From contig PSQN01000016.1 of NCBI GenBank assembly GCA_002989075.1, forward strand, positions 1,655,346 through 1,719,345: 64,000 nucleotides of DNA, read 5' to 3'. Every line of letters starts with the position of its first letter. Positions within the stretch are counted from its first letter, which is position 1. The stretch comes from Arthonia radiata (lineage: Eukaryota > Ascomycota > Arthoniomycetes > Arthoniales > Arthoniaceae). A model generated the notes under the pieces. The model did no database searches. It was not told where the DNA came from and was given only the letters and a program-made list of their open reading frames with translations. This document shows, in pieces, positions 22,864 to 33,865 of the stretch. Both the position numbers and the translations under genes were made by a program.

Positions 22864-24141
22864 TCAAGATGCTGCCTTCTCAGACTTCTCAATTTGCTCC
22901 ACAATCGCCCCTTCAGGCCCGCCCGTCGGTCCCTCCGCGTCTTTCCTCTTGTAAAGCTTGCTCTCAGGGTTCCATTCGCTCTCGATCTTCTTGATGAACT
23001 TCGCCGGATTGCCTGCAACGAGCGTGAACTGCGGCACGTCCTGTCCAATGTCAGCTTCCATCCACAGAACTCGCCCTTCACTCCGCTTCCACCATCTCCT
23101 CCCCGCATCTCCTCTTCCTCCCCTCCCACTCTTCCTCTTTCGTTCCTCTCCCCGCTACCAACCACCCTATACCCGTCTCCTACCCACCCCACCACTCACC
23201 ACACCCCAAAAAAGAAGAAACAAACACACCTTCACAACCACCGCCCCCGCGCCAACCGTACTCCCCCACCCAACCGTCACGCCCGGACAAATCGTCACCG
23301 CGCCGCAGATCCAGCAGTCCTCCTCGATCGTGACAGCGCCGCCGCCTTCGGGGCCTTGAATGCCGTTCCGGACAGCTGGGTCGAGCGGGTGCGTGCCACT
23401 GTAGATGTGCACGCCCGGCCCGAAGAGCGTGCGCGCGCCGATGTGGATGGGGGTTGTGTCGATGACTGTGCTGGCGTTAGGTGTGGTTTGAGAGGGTGGG
23501 GGACGCCGGGGGCAGGGGTGCTTGGAGACGGGGAATGAGTGGAGAAGGGACGGAGGAAGGATGGGTGAAGGGGAAAGATTCGGGATGATGGGAAGATTGG
23601 GTGGGAAGGGGTTGCAAGGGGAGGGACAGCATACACGTAGCATTCGTATTGATATACGCGCCCGGCGCAATCCGCACATTGAACCCATAATCGCACGACA
23701 CGGGCGTCTCGACCCACGGGTCCGTGGCGTGGAATTGGTCTTCGTCTGCTTGGGCGTCTGGCAGCTCCGGTGGCATGGGGCGTGTGTCTTGGGTGATTCT
23801 ATACAGTCAGCACTGTCAGCGAAAACATCTCATCTCGTCGTCCAGCATAGAATGTATACAACCCATTTGGCTTCTAATGTAACTCTGGCACCCGGCAACG
23901 TCTGCATGAACAGCAGATAAGAACACAGACATGCTGGAGGACTCACTTACTCACGCCACCCTTGCACAATCTGCCGCCTCGTCGGAAACTTCATGCTGTT
24001 GAACTTCTCGACGGCGGTTTTGCAGCGATATCGCGCTTGCGTGAGCTGTGGTGTGAAGGCGTGGTAGAGCTCGCCGGCGGCCATGCGGCGGGAGTTTTCC
24101 TCTTCACTGAGGTGGGCGAGTTCGCCTGTGAGTGGTGCCAT
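22864..24141 (-). CDS. Maltose/galactoside-type O-acetyltransferase (left-handed beta-helix)
   Basis: Transfers acetyl from acetyl-CoA to a sugar hydroxyl (LacA/Maa/NodL family), probably cytosolic. Four exons, 24141-23951, 23798-23637, 23470-23230 and 23040-22864, give 256 residues. Residues about 10-60 form the family's N-terminal cap (NSRRMAAGELYHAFTPQLTQ, ARYRCKTAVEKFN). After DYGFNVRIAPGAYINTNA comes the hexapeptide-repeat helix: IHIGARTLFGPGVHIYSGTH with the catalytic His of THPLD, then EEDCWICGAVTICPGVTVG and DVPQFTLVAGNPAKFIKKIE. A Lys/Glu-rich tail follows (EKSEKAAS). Start 24141 is the first in-frame ATG; the frame upstream has only GTG. Introns 2 and 3 are unusual: intron 2 is C-rich and intron 3 G-rich in the transcript (see findings). 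Confidence 0.9.
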
Positions 24142-24325
24142 GGCTTTGACTTTGTGGTTTACGGCTATATGCACGGATATAGTGGGGATTTTTCTGGAGA
24201 GGTGTGGAGCGTGAACGATCGGGAAGATGGTGGAACGGCGTTGTACTCAAAGCGTCGCTCTTGGCACGTATCTCGCGAAGGCTTTGTATTACATAGAGTG
24301 TCATACACATCGTCAAATATACATC

Positions 24326-27300
24326 TCAGTCTACCCGTACAGCGTCTCTCTCATCTTGGGTATCACGTCCCAGCAAGCCACTTCCTTCACCCTCACCCTC
24401 GCCAGCGGATTGCTGAGCGTCAGCTCGCCCTCGTTCTTCCTGTATCTCTTCGTCCATGCCGCCGTCCAGAATGTGCCATGCGTCCTTCTTGGTCATGACG
24501 CCTTTTAGACGGCCGTTGTCTGCGAAGATGACTGGACTCGTTGATTAGCATGGCATTCTCTGCATGTTGTTTCACACGTTTTCAAGAAGCATTAGTGCCT
24601 GTTGCACTTACCATATCTCAGCCCTAGCTTCAAGAAGAGGTTGTAAGTCAGCTGCAAACTAGCACGAGAAGAGAGCGTGATAGGCGTCTGATCCATCCAG
24701 GGTCGTAGATCGAGAGTCGTGTTAGGATCCGCTTGTGGCCGGTGAGAAAAGAACGCTTCAGCAACATCCGATATGCCTCGCGCTCGCGACGACGTCAGAG
24801 CGTAGGAGAGTTCAGTGCGGGAGATGTAGCCCAGTAAAAGGTAGGATGCCTCGTCTGCCACGACTGGGAAGCCGCGGTAGGTATATTGAGCAAGCGTATG
24901 CGACAGGCTCGCGAGAGTATGCCCAGTCGCGGGCAGCACGATGAGATCCTCGATTCTCGTCATGAGACCTGCGATGGGCACGTCCGCGGACACACTATTG
25001 CTACCGGCGGTGTCGTCGCGATTGTCGAGAAAAGGGTAGCCGTTGAGCGAGATCCACGATTCGTAAATGCCGCGTAACCCAAAGGCGTCGCCGACCCATT
25101 TTGCGATCAGCACCGAGATCATGATAGGGAGAACGTAGGTCAGTGCGCCTGTCAGCTCAAACATGATGACAACAACGGATACAGTCATGCGTGTCGAGCC
25201 CGCTAATGCTGAGGCTGCACCAACAACAGCATACTGACCTGCTGTGACGCAAGCGACGTCGGGCTCGCAGGTGCTGAACAATATCGCGTCTGGATAGTAT
25301 TCATGCCATGTACGCAAAACCAGACCGAAAGCGCGGCCATAAAGGGCGCCAATGGCTAGAGATGGTAGCATGATGCCCGCAGGAAGCTGAAGACCAAAGG
25401 TAATGCTGGCCAATAGGAAACCAAAGAAGGCCGCGGTAAGCAAGTTGGCCAGTACGTTGGGCGTGGATCCAGTACCACAAAGACCAAGCTGCTCGTCTTG
25501 CAGATCCGAGCATTCCGAGAAGAGTGTTGCGACCAGCTCAGGGAATTGTGCGCGCATAAAGCCGTGAGGATAATTGATAATGGCCGAGATGACGGCCACA
25601 CCGAATACTTCGAGCACTCCAGCGTGCTGCAGCCACGAACGCTTTCGCCATTTTGCGACGCGCACGTTCAGGCGGATGAAGGCAGCGCCATAGAGGCCTC
25701 CAATGACTCCAAGGAGTGCGAATGGGACGAGCTCGAATGCATGCCAACCTGTGGAGTAGGTGACTTGGTAAAGCACGAGCTTTCCAGTTCGGAAGGGGTT
25801 GAAGGCTTGTAGCGTCACCGCAGCGATCATAGCGCACACAAAGCTTTGCCACATAGTCTTGTCTGGGAAATAGTATGATAATTGCTACCGAAATTAGCGC
25901 GCGTCGAGAGGTTTTTGGTAGCGCTCATCTCACCTCGAGGCTGAAAAGGACACCTCCAACTGGGGCGCCAAATGCTACTGATATACCCGCGGCTGCGGCC
26001 GCAGACAGTATTTCGCGCTTTCGTGCTGTATATCGTCAGGATCAAGTCGTCGCGTATGAGTGACAGAGTCACCAACCTTCATTCTCGTTCAAGATTGGGA
26101 AGAATCGGAGGAAGAGATTAGAACAACAACAAGCGACGTGGACAAGTGGTCCTTCTTTGCCTAGCCAGAGACCCTAAAGTTTGAATGTCAGCAATTCCAA
26201 GTGAGAAGGTAATGTGCATGTTCGTGGTGCTTTGAAGGGGTGTCATATCATGATGACGATAGCATGAACAGACTGCATGGGTGCAAAACATGATCGCGCA
26301 GCGCCTTGGTCAACAGGCTAAGCGCATACCGCTCGCGTCATACGTATGACTAGAATAGCAATGGAGGTAGGGCCTACGTACCGACGCGACTGATAGGCAC
26401 TATGCATTGTCAGCTAGTACAAAGATGAAGAGAAATCCTCTGCTTACCAGTCCAATAGACTTTGTGAGCAGTACCCATGGGCCGAGAAAGCGTCTCATCA
26501 CAAAGCCTCCCAGAACAGTCTTCACCTCTGGGATTCCGCTCTGCTTTGCGTCAGGCGCAAACGAACGGACGAGGATGCTAGCGCACGTTGCGAAGAGCAC
26601 CTACGACTTATCAGTGCCACTACGGAAGGAAAGGTGACATCATACGCACAGCGAGCACAGTAAAGAAGAAGTAGCCGGCGATCCAAGAACCAATACCTGA
26701 ATTGATGTGCATTGCTTGTCCCCACGAGTGCCAATCGGTGCACTGCGAAATCTCGTCCAAGCCCCAGCAGCAGAAGCCATGATTGAGATAGAAACGACCG
26801 CCCCCTTCTCCTGCGATGCAAACACCGGTCTTGAGATCCCCTAGCCAGTCGCTTGCTATGTCGATGAGGGCGGCGACGATTCCGGTCGATAAGCCGGTGA
26901 AGATCAGTACCCACCAAATCTGGCTTGCGTCCAAGAATTGTTGTACATAGCCCAGAAAACCCTTCGCGCTTGAGGAGAGTACTCGGAGGCGTTGGCGCTC
27001 TTTAGCATACTCGTAGATCCAGTCGATGGCTGTCAAATCCTCGTAGCCGACTCGACGACCGGGACCTTCTGTATACCAGTCCACAACCCCATGCTCTTTG
27101 AACTCGACCTGGGGTGCTGGGCTGCGTACATGGCCGTTGATGTTCACGGAGGAATCTGAATCGATGTGTTCGCCTGCATCTTGATACAAAGTCCTTCGAC
27201 GTCGTCGGGATATGTTTGCAGCTGCTGTAGCCTTCGTACCATCCTGAGAATGGGCAGAGGGGTTCGCTGCGAATGAGACGCTCGGTGATGGCCTGCAGTG

Positions 27301-27480
27301 TGTTAGAATCTCAATCTCGCATGCCACAGCTTAGAATCTTGCAGCTGACTGATCATTATGCGACTGATTATGGAGCGGCTCGTCCGCTAAGATATCTATG
27401 CCGTTCTCCTCCAGAGCATCAACATCGTCGCTGTCCGTGTCCGAGTCCAGGGTGAGCCGCTCGCGCGAGCCATTGTTCAT
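24326..27480 (-). CDS. CLC-type chloride channel/transporter
   Basis: Intracellular or plasma-membrane CLC protein with C-terminal CBS domains. Eight exons, 27480-27350, 27292-26650, 26600-26448, 26399-26382, 26173-26077, 26025-25934, 25884-24612 and 24531-24326, give 870 residues. After a cytosolic N-terminus come [13 protein letters not shown], the SGIPEVK chloride-binding region, [14 protein letters not shown] with external gating Glu322, [12 protein letters not shown], then [13 protein letters not shown], and [16 protein letters not shown]. The CBS pair lies at about 640-840 ([34 protein letters not shown]). Exon 4 is an 18-nt microexon (CLSVAS) needed to link IGL to GLWLGKEGP. The residue after Glu378 is Gln, where proton-coupled CLCs carry Glu. 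The exon 1 donor is weak: gtcagc (used here) or gtcgca at 27364, both in phase. Confidence 0.9.
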
Positions 27481-27966
27481 ACCTGGTGATCACATGTGCA
27501 AGATGATCGGTATTGTCCGGCTCAGACCGCCAAGCACGATGCCTACGATGTGCACGTGCAACGCGGAGGGAAGCTGCCTCCAGATGGTAAGAGTACTCCG
27601 TGTGAACGCAGTCGATCGATAGTGCCAAGCCTTGACCCTGCCATCATTCATGCTAGCTCCCGCACACGCGTGGATGGCGCAGGGGCACTTGGAGCTAGCC
27701 CCAAATTCATTCGGCCGAACACCACGCTCCCGGCGCTCGTCATCGTGCAGGTTAGTCCCCAATGTTTTTCTGCCTTTTGCTAAGAAAGGAGATATACGGT
27801 GTGACTTTACTCGTATAATTGGATTCTGCTACCTCCGCACTTGCGACGCATGACGGGCAGGTACTTGACGAGTTGACAGGAGTGGGGAGTCCCAATGGCA
27901 TGCTCGTCAACGCGTGCTATACCCCCACTGCTCCTCTTAATTTCTTAGCGTCACATTAGCGACATT
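27481..27966. promoter_or_regulatory. Divergent intergenic region, CLC / DGAT1-type gene
   Basis: 486 nt between divergent starts. No convincing gene or specific factor site is seen. Confidence 0.4.
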
Positions 27967-29927
27967 ATGTCTGTCACTGAAGAAGAAGTACAAGTCGACG
28001 AGATGGCCGCTAGCTCCTGCAGTCCAAGTCTCAAAAAGATGCCCAAGCAAGACGATCTCCATACGGTTTATGCGAAGTCCGACCACAGAGGGAAGATGTC
28101 CATTCCCAAATTCAAGCACGTTATGGCGGTTCACTCGAAGCAGCATACTAGTTGCCTCACCCATGGCGCCCAAGATGTCAGCTTTGCTGGCTTTCGCAAC
28201 TTGATGGTGCTCGTGATTGGTATGTTGTTCTTTGCGTGGGAAGAATCGTCGCTGACATTCTTCAGTGGTCTCCAATCTAAGGCTTATGATAGAGAACTTC
28301 CAAAAGGTAGCGAGGGTTACAGCTGTCGATGCCATGTAGACTGAAGCAGCTGACTTTTACAGTATGGCGTTCTGATTTGCATCGCATGTCACGACTATCG
28401 ACGGCAGGATATCAATTTGGGCGCGATGCTCTTCTTCCTCGTCCCTGTTCATCTCTTCATCGCCTATGTGATTGAGTACATGGCGGCAAGCCAAGCCCTC
28501 GGCGCCATGGGCAGAGCGAAGAAGAACGACGCGATGGACAACCCACCAAGCACGCGCGACCCCGATGGTGATGTCTCCGAGTGAGTCAAATCGCGCGTAA
28601 CGGGGCTGTTGATGAACGGCCATGGCATTTGCGGCAACACTTGCATCGTCGTATAGAAGCTAACGCTTACTTCTAGATCCTCGTGGCATATCTTTGCAAT
28701 ACTTCACTTTGTCAACATCACTCTCAATCTCGCCATTACGACTAATATCGTCTACTTCAACATTCACCATCCTGGAATTGGTACGCTGTGTGAGGTATGT
28801 AGAAGTTTTTAGGCCTATGAGGAACATGCGTGCTGCGTCTGCTTCTATCAGTGAAGTCTAATGCACGTGGTCAAAGACGCAAACGTATCCAATGTGTTCC
28901 GGAGCGAGCTGACATTTTTGATAGCTACACGCGGTCATAGTTTGGCTCAAGACATGTTCCTACGCCATGACAAACAGAGACCTGCGGCACGCAAAAATGT
29001 CTGGGTCAGAAGAGCTGCTTCCTGAATTTTACAAGGCATGTCCATACCCGAGGAACATCACCTTGAACAACTTGCTATACTTTTGGTGGGCGCCGACGCT
29101 GGTCTATCAGCCGGTATATCCTCGTACGCCCTCGAGGAGATGGTCTTTCATCCTCTTGAGAGGGTTGGAAGTCATCGGTCTGTCCATTGCAATCTGGCTT
29201 GCATCGGCGCAGTACGCGGTTCCGCTGCTCCGCAACTCGCTTCCAGTCATTTCCGACCTTGATTTACCACAGATGCTTGAGAGACTGATGAAGCTGTCCT
29301 CGATATCCTTGTTCTGTTGGCTGGCTGGTTTCTTCGCAGTGTTTCAGTCCGCACTCAACCTTCTGGCCGAGCTTCTTCGGTTCGATGATCGCGCCTTTTA
29401 TGGCGAATGGTGGAATAGCCCAAATTTAAAAATCTACTGGAAGGTGGGTCTTCTCGTTCAGTTTGCCATGAAATCATCACTTGGACTGACATACTCAACC
29501 CGAAGTTGTGGAACAAGCCTGTATATTCGTTCATGAAACGGCATGTCTTCATGCCACTCGTCGGCAGAGGCTGCTCCCCTTTTCTGGCGCAGATTATCGT
29601 GTTCACTTTCTCGGCGGCGCTACATGAGATCCTAGTCGGTGTACCGACCCACAACATTATTGGTATGTTGAGCAGACAATGTCACACAGGAAGATTCTAA
29701 CGTTTTATCAAGGAGTCGCATTCCTTGGCATGATGTTTCAGCTACCACTGATAGCTCTCACAGAATTTCTTGCAAAGATGAAAGGCATGGGAGGGAGGAC
29801 GATCGGAAACTGTATATTCTGGATCAGCTTCGTGCTAGTCGGGCAACCATTGGCGGCTCTGGTGTACTTCTTTGCTTGGCAGGCGAAATATGGAAGCGTG
29901 AGCAAGCCCGATCTGAACCTGACATGA
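27967..29927 (+). CDS. MBOAT acyltransferase, DGAT1/ARE type
   Basis: ER membrane enzyme that acylates diacylglycerol or sterol for lipid-droplet storage. Seven exons, 27967-28219, 28266-28306, 28363-28580, 28677-28794, 28925-29443, 29506-29662 and 29713-29927, give 506 residues, normal for the family. Many TM segments are present. Key family motifs are FYGEWWN (residues 368-374; FYxDWWN in the family, here Glu for Asp), LWNKPVYSFMKRHVFMPL, and the catalytic His423 in AALHEILVGVP. GVAFLGMMFQLPL and a C-terminal hydrophobic pair follow. The PYPRNITLNNLLYFWWAPTLVYQ segment resembles DGAT1 ([22 protein letters not shown]) more than sterol acyltransferases, so diacylglycerol is the likelier acceptor. 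The N-terminal 85 residues are hydrophilic. Confidence 0.92.
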
Positions 29928-30286
29928 GGAGATAGCACCGCATTTATGATAATGTTCTGAATTACTCCTCATGAGAAAATAACCTGAAGGCGAAGAAAGC
30001 TCGCTCGAGCGTGTTGATCGCAGCTGCAAACGCTGCCCTCTATGAAAAGCTGCTGAAGTTGTTGAAATACTCACTTCATCGACTTCTCGTCGCAATTGGT
30101 GGCATCAAATACATCATTTGCGAGGAACTCCTACTTTGCTGCATAGGGAATAGGACTGTAGCGCCCCTGAATCGTACGGGGCGGCAGCTCATCCAAGTAT
30201 CGAAGCCAAAACATCCAATACGTTCCAGCAGTCATGCCAGAACGAGCGTGCAACAGTCGTCGTAGTGGAGCACGCGCGACCATGAC
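29928..30286. other. Intergenic
   Basis: Between the MBOAT gene and FHIP. No gene is seen. Confidence 0.5.
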
Positions 30287-33200
30287 ATGGATTTTGTACG
30301 CTTTTGTGCATACCACTTATGGAGCCTTGACTGACAGGTCCATCAGTTTTCCCGCCTCATCGGCGGCGTTGGATCCTCCACCCCAAGAAAGTCGCCGGCC
30401 AATGATCCCCAGCAACGTCTTGCACGCTTCAAAAAAGCTTATGGGCAGACATTGGTATCTTCATTGAGCCCTTGCGCGTCTGAAAAGTATATTGATCATG
30501 TCTAGTCAGTCTGGCATAAGCTTTCACCCTCTAAGCCTGATCCGATAGCAGTCGATACCGTACGAACATGTCTGCAACGCCTGACAACACTTCTTCACGA
30601 TGACACGCGAGCTCCTGCGCCCCATCTCTGTCTCTCGTTTGCCGCTTCCTCACAGTTCTACCTTACGGTGGCGAGAATCGCACTCTCGCTCAACAATGAA
30701 GAGATCATACGAGAAGCTGTGGCGTGGTTCAATGCGCTGGTTGACAACGATGAGGAAAGCCTTCTGAGCGACGATCGATTTGCGGAAGCTCTGATGAACT
30801 TTGCGGAGAGCCTCTCGGGTACTGCTACTGTCGCAGAAGGATCACAGCTGGAGGGCGAAGTGCTGGAGCTTATGTTCGGCATCGCGGCGAAGATACGGTT
30901 GGATCCGGATCTGTTGCCAGTTTGGTTCTTGTCAGAAGCGCAGTCGAATGCGCAAAGCCCAACAGTCGGCAAGCCAATACTGTCGCTGGGCGATCATAAA
31001 CGCTTCCCGCTCTGCTATCAGTTCGTCGGACGGGTGTACCATGAAGGTCGCGCCGGCGACTTCGCGCGGACAGGTCTCCTCTACATCTTCGAATCGGTTT
31101 CGCACTCACCAGAATTAGAGCGCTGGATCATTGAGAGCGACATACCGACCTTGATGGCCAGTGGGCTCGGCGCGCTGTACAGCCAACTCAGCACGTTAGT
31201 CCATAATAACGTTCATGCATTGTCTGCGCCGCTGGCTGACTATCCATAGGAAACTGAACATTGCTCATCCGCCAGAGAAATTGCCACTCATTCTGGCGCT
31301 ATCAGATGAGCAACAAGATCGCGTACCCGAAGATGTCGATAGCTTCTACTCAGAAGAACTGCAGAGTAGTCTAACAACGTTCATGTCTAATCTGGTATTC
31401 TGGCAAGACATTCTAGAACATTGCAGGTCACTTGAGATCAAACAAACTTTAATAGACCATTTTCAAGTCTTCTTCCTCCAGCAGATCTTGTGCGTTGCTT
31501 CACGCCCGAATCAATTAGTCAAAGCTAATCGAAGTGGCTAGATATCCATCCTTGCTCCAATCTTCCGATGCGGATGGCGGCTCTTCTGTTGCTGTCTTAA
31601 CCTATTTGTGGCGCATTTTAGAATCCGTCGAGCATCCCGACCTTATCAATCTCATCCTGCAGTATCTTTTAGCTTTGACAGAGTCGCTCTCATCAGAACC
31701 TGTTACACCAGAATCCCCAGCTGTAAAAAATCGTCGGCAGTCTCTCTTGTCGCTCTCGCAGATCGACGGCTCTGAACAAACGTTGACACCGTCCTTCTTC
31801 AACCTTACAGACCTGATCCTAGCTGGCGTCAAATCAGAAAATGCGGGCACCCTGACCGCCGCTCTGCGCCTAGTGACAACTTTGTTGGTGAAGCACCATC
31901 CACGCGCGTACTCGACCTTGTTCAAAGTTAGCACTCATCAGAGCTTCGCTGCAGAGCGAGTGTATGGCGCAATGGATCATGAACTAGGTGAATATTATGA
32001 CTTGGCTTATCGCATTGGCGGGCACGCGGGCCTCGATGATGCGTACGACAACTGTGTCAGGGATGCTCTTGGGCTCATAGAGTCTCATGCTTGCTCCGTG
32101 GCACGGCTCGGGATGACACAGGGTGGCTCTTCCATTGAGGCAAGACACAGAAACGCGATACTTGAAGACGAGTCTCGATCTGTTCAGCCGCACCATCTCA
32201 TTCAAGAAGATTCCCTCGTCTCAGCTCTTATGTCGCTACTCGAAACATTCTTTACTAACGACATTGAGACAAACCTCGGACTCACCAATGTCTTAGCGCA
32301 GCTAGCTGCATGCCCCTACACGGGACTTGAAGGCTGGCTTGTTACCGACCCAAAGAGCTATCAATTCTCGTTAGAAGACACCAACTTAACGCCTATGGAT
32401 GGTGACGAGGATGAAGCAAGGTCAGCCGAGCCTGAGGGACAAGACGTGGAAGCGACAACGGATCCCAGTAAAGCTGAGGAATCTCGGATCGGTGCCTTTC
32501 ACGCAGCCTGCCGAATGCCTTCGTGGCCAGAAAGCGCCACACCTCGAGTCTTGAGGGTGCTGAAAAGGTTGACTTCTCAGCTTGAGGAGATACGCCCGAC
32601 AATACCCAACCTCGACCACCTTTTAGCCAGCCGGAAGCGTGCTTTCAGTGGGCTTGACGAGATGGAGCGACAAGTCCAGGCACCGCTGTCAGCGACGAGG
32701 ATACCGCTGGAATCTACGAGACCATCGCGCGATGTATCGCATGCACGTATTGCTCGCCCGGAATCGTCTTCGAGCAACTCAGGTGGGCCCGACGGCATGC
32801 CGCGCGGACGATCCATAGCTAGCGTAGCTGGACTACAAAGACCAACCACAACATCGCCAAGCCCCTCCACCAGGTCGCAGCAAGTGTCGATATCAGCGCG
32901 TGTACAATCGCCTCTGGGACTCGCCCGTCGCAATCTTTCGGCGTCACCACAACCAAACCGCACTATCTCGCCGCTCGCAGCTGTGATGACGCCGAGTGAC
33001 GATGAGCCACAACCGCTATCTGCTAGATCGAGATCGAGCATACGTGCGGCCGAGGCTCAAGTTTTGGATCGTAGGCTTAAGTTTATCACGAGTTCAGGTC
33101 GCCTGAAAGTGGAGACTGCTACCTCCAAAGCGGAGCCTGAGCCAGTGACTAACGGTCGTCGACAAGAGACTCAAACTAATGAGAACGATGACAAGAGTCA

Positions 33201-33345
33201 GGAAGAAGACGAGTCGAAGAGCCGCGAGGCAAGTCTTTCGCACGTTCTCACAAATATTGTAATACTACAGGAGTTTGTCCTGGAGCTCATGGCTCTAATA
33301 CATGCGCGCTGCAGCCTGTTGGATGGAGAGGTCAAATTCCAGTGA
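30287..33345 (+). CDS. fhipA: FHIP-type subunit of the FTS-Hook-FHIP dynein adaptor complex
   Basis: FHIP joins Hook and FTS to link dynein to early endosomes in hyphae. Five exons, 30287-30295, 30347-30454, 30506-31194, 31250-31489 and 31542-33345, give 949 residues. Exon 1 is only 9 nt (Met-Asp-Phe). With exon 2 it gives MDFFSRLIGG, the family N-terminus. The 51-nt intron 30455-30505 contains an in-frame TAG. Removing it joins RFKKAYGQTL to SVWHKL, as in other fungal members, so the stop is intronic. The armadillo-like FHIP region covers about residues 60-480 (APHLCLSFAASSQFYLTVARIA; YPSLLQSSDADGGSSVAVLTYL; HHPRAYSTLFKV). A Ser/Arg-rich disordered segment follows, and the C-terminal VILQEFVLELMALIHARCSL helix is conserved. 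The neighbour is a kinesin gene. Confidence 0.88.
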
Positions 33346-33865
33346 ATGATAGTATCGATACCCCCATGACCCTGACGACTTTATATAATACCGCACGAAA
33401 TGGCATTGTTGACTTTATGTATGGCTTAGATGCGCGCCTTTTGTGAAAGCGCGAATGTCCGCGATGGGAGCTTGGCGGGAAGAAGCTCCTGTTGCTGTGG
33501 TAACTCCGCTCAAACAAGCCTAGCTTGTTTACGTCTCATTGAACAGCAGCAGTGCTAAGCCCATCGCAACCACGATATCCTCAACTTACTACCAGTATCT
33601 GCCATGCGTAACTCTCGCGAAGCATCACAGTGACTCGGGCTGATCGTCTTGATCGCTATTTTGCCTCGGCTTTCGAACATGGACGGGGACGAGAACACTG
33701 TATGGGCCAAATTTGACTTCATCTGGATTTCGATTGACCAAGTTTTAGCACCCCTACGATGGATCGCGCTACCGCGCTCCGCGCTCAAGAATACCTGCAG
33801 CTCCTGGACTACCGCGTTTGCAAGAGCTCACAGAATCGGAGAACAATGCGCACGCGGCGACAAGC
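33346..33865. other. Intergenic / 5' leader of kinesin gene
   Basis: The kinesin frame is open upstream to 33818 but has no ATG there. An untranslated leader or a small 5' coding exon is possible. Nothing else is seen. Confidence 0.45.

Noticed and set aside
30503-30505. In-frame TAG in the FHIP frame, suggesting a pseudogene
   Set aside because: It lies inside a 51-nt GT-AG intron; removing it restores the family sequence RFKKAYGQTL-SVWHKL, so the gene is not broken.
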